This document shows, one piece after another, positions 22,049 to 22,429 of a stretch of DNA of 22,429 bases. The position numbers were made by a program, and so were the translations under genes. The DNA lies in assembly GCA_009731375.1 (NCBI GenBank), contig BJOX01000050.1, positions 790,909 through 813,337 of the forward strand, read 5' to 3'. The notes beneath the pieces were generated by a model. The model did not search any database. It was not told where the DNA came from and was given only the letters and a program-made list of their open reading frames with translations. Source of the stretch: Paulinella micropora (Eukaryota; Cercozoa; Imbricatea; Euglyphida). Positions within the stretch are counted from its first letter, which is position 1, and the number at the start of each line of letters is the position of its first letter.

Positions 22049-22148
22049 TTTGACATTGCCGCTGTCAATGTTCCATTTTTCAATTTCATTCAAGAAATTT
22101 GGTGTTCAGGTGAGTCATTGATATATATAAAGTAAATATTAATTTTTA

Positions 22149-22429
22149 TTATAAATATTTTTTTACTTCACTTTTAATGTCTGTAAATTTATCAAACCAC
22201 GGCTGTTTCATAACCCATTCAAGATATGGTTTGTCAATGGTAGCAACATCTTGAATTTTTTTCCTTTGTATTTGCCAAACGGAAAAACATCTGTTGGCTT
22301 TCCTTCTCTACTTTTTTCAATCGCCTTAATTTCTTCATCAATCATCTGTTGGACATCTCTTACTGAAAAGAATTCCTTATTCTTCTCAATTGAAAGTCGT
22401 CCAAATTTTTCAGATAGTCTGGTGAGGGT
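22149..22429 (-). CDS. second ExoX-C-like domain protein, partial at window edge, one-base frameshift
   Basis: The coding sequence enters from the right edge in frame (TLTRLSEKFGRLSIEKN...), passes a charged helical stretch (VQQMIDEEIKAIEKSREG) and reaches the domain start TDVFPFGKYKG. At about 22256-22264 an A7 run (GGA AAA AAA TTC on the coding strand) shifts the frame; in the -1 frame the domain continues IQDVATIDKPYLEWVMKQP and ends in KKYL with TAA at 22149-22151. In the zero frame a stop comes soon after. The A AAA AAA heptamer is a textbook -1 slippery sequence, but a missed A in a homopolymer would look the same. The domain is of the ExoX-C-like kind; the N-terminal part lies outside the window, so the full function cannot be told. 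About 100 bases separate its stop from the start of the neighbour at 22048. Confidence 0.6.

Overview
The window is nuclear-type DNA from a eukaryote, probably a unicellular alga or other protist. The evidence is several GT-AG-spliced genes, trinucleotide microsatellites in introns and low-complexity coding tracts, and a Ty3/gypsy-class LTR retroelement. The species cannot be named from sequence alone. The last 2.2 kb is different: AT-rich, intronless, compactly packed, and apparently of large-DNA-virus or virus-like-element origin.

Layout. 1-494: a (TAC)n microsatellite and a leader. 495-5763 (+): a ten-exon SNF2 ATPase gene of the ATRX/ARIP4 type. I reconstructed it by splicing; every junction keeps frame and the product is about 927 aa. 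Its introns hold a GTAA array that starts at a splice donor, a 67-base poly-C run beside a 10-N assembly gap, a TTC/TTCTG array and two (TTA)n arrays. About 5821-7452 (+): a low-complexity gene containing a clear MYND zinc finger. 7453-9475: no confident gene; it holds a pyrimidine tract, a nested hairpin, a cluster of palindromes and a low-confidence 5' LTR with primer-binding site. 9476-17927 (+): a Ty3/gypsy-type gag-pol with a CCCH-finger Gag, RGG-rich tail, protease, RT, RNase H and integrase. Gag and pol lie in one frame separated by a single UGA. A second in-frame stop (TAA) lies near the Gag N terminus. No 3' LTR follows; pol runs straight into a TCC/TTC microsatellite. 18171-19916 (+): the 3' exons of a Lys/Glu-rich gene whose micro-exon/polypyrimidine-intron unit is duplicated in tandem.

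19917-20260 is an AT-rich junction. Beyond it lie a (+) gene for a virion-type protein (20261-21502) and two convergent (-) genes that each end in the same ExoX-C-like domain (FGKYKG...DKPYLEW type). Both (-) genes carry a one-base shortfall in an A-run at the same place in that domain. This is either programmed -1 frameshifting or repeated homopolymer error or decay. The first (-) gene also contains 18-bp tandem units, each holding a small hairpin with a 3-nt loop.

The most promising signals are the twin frameshifted ExoX-C genes with the hairpin-bearing hexapeptide repeats, the junction between host-like and virus-like DNA, and the unusual gag-pol (CCCH Gag, UGA junction, about 400-aa protease-RT spacer, unrecognised C-terminal extension).
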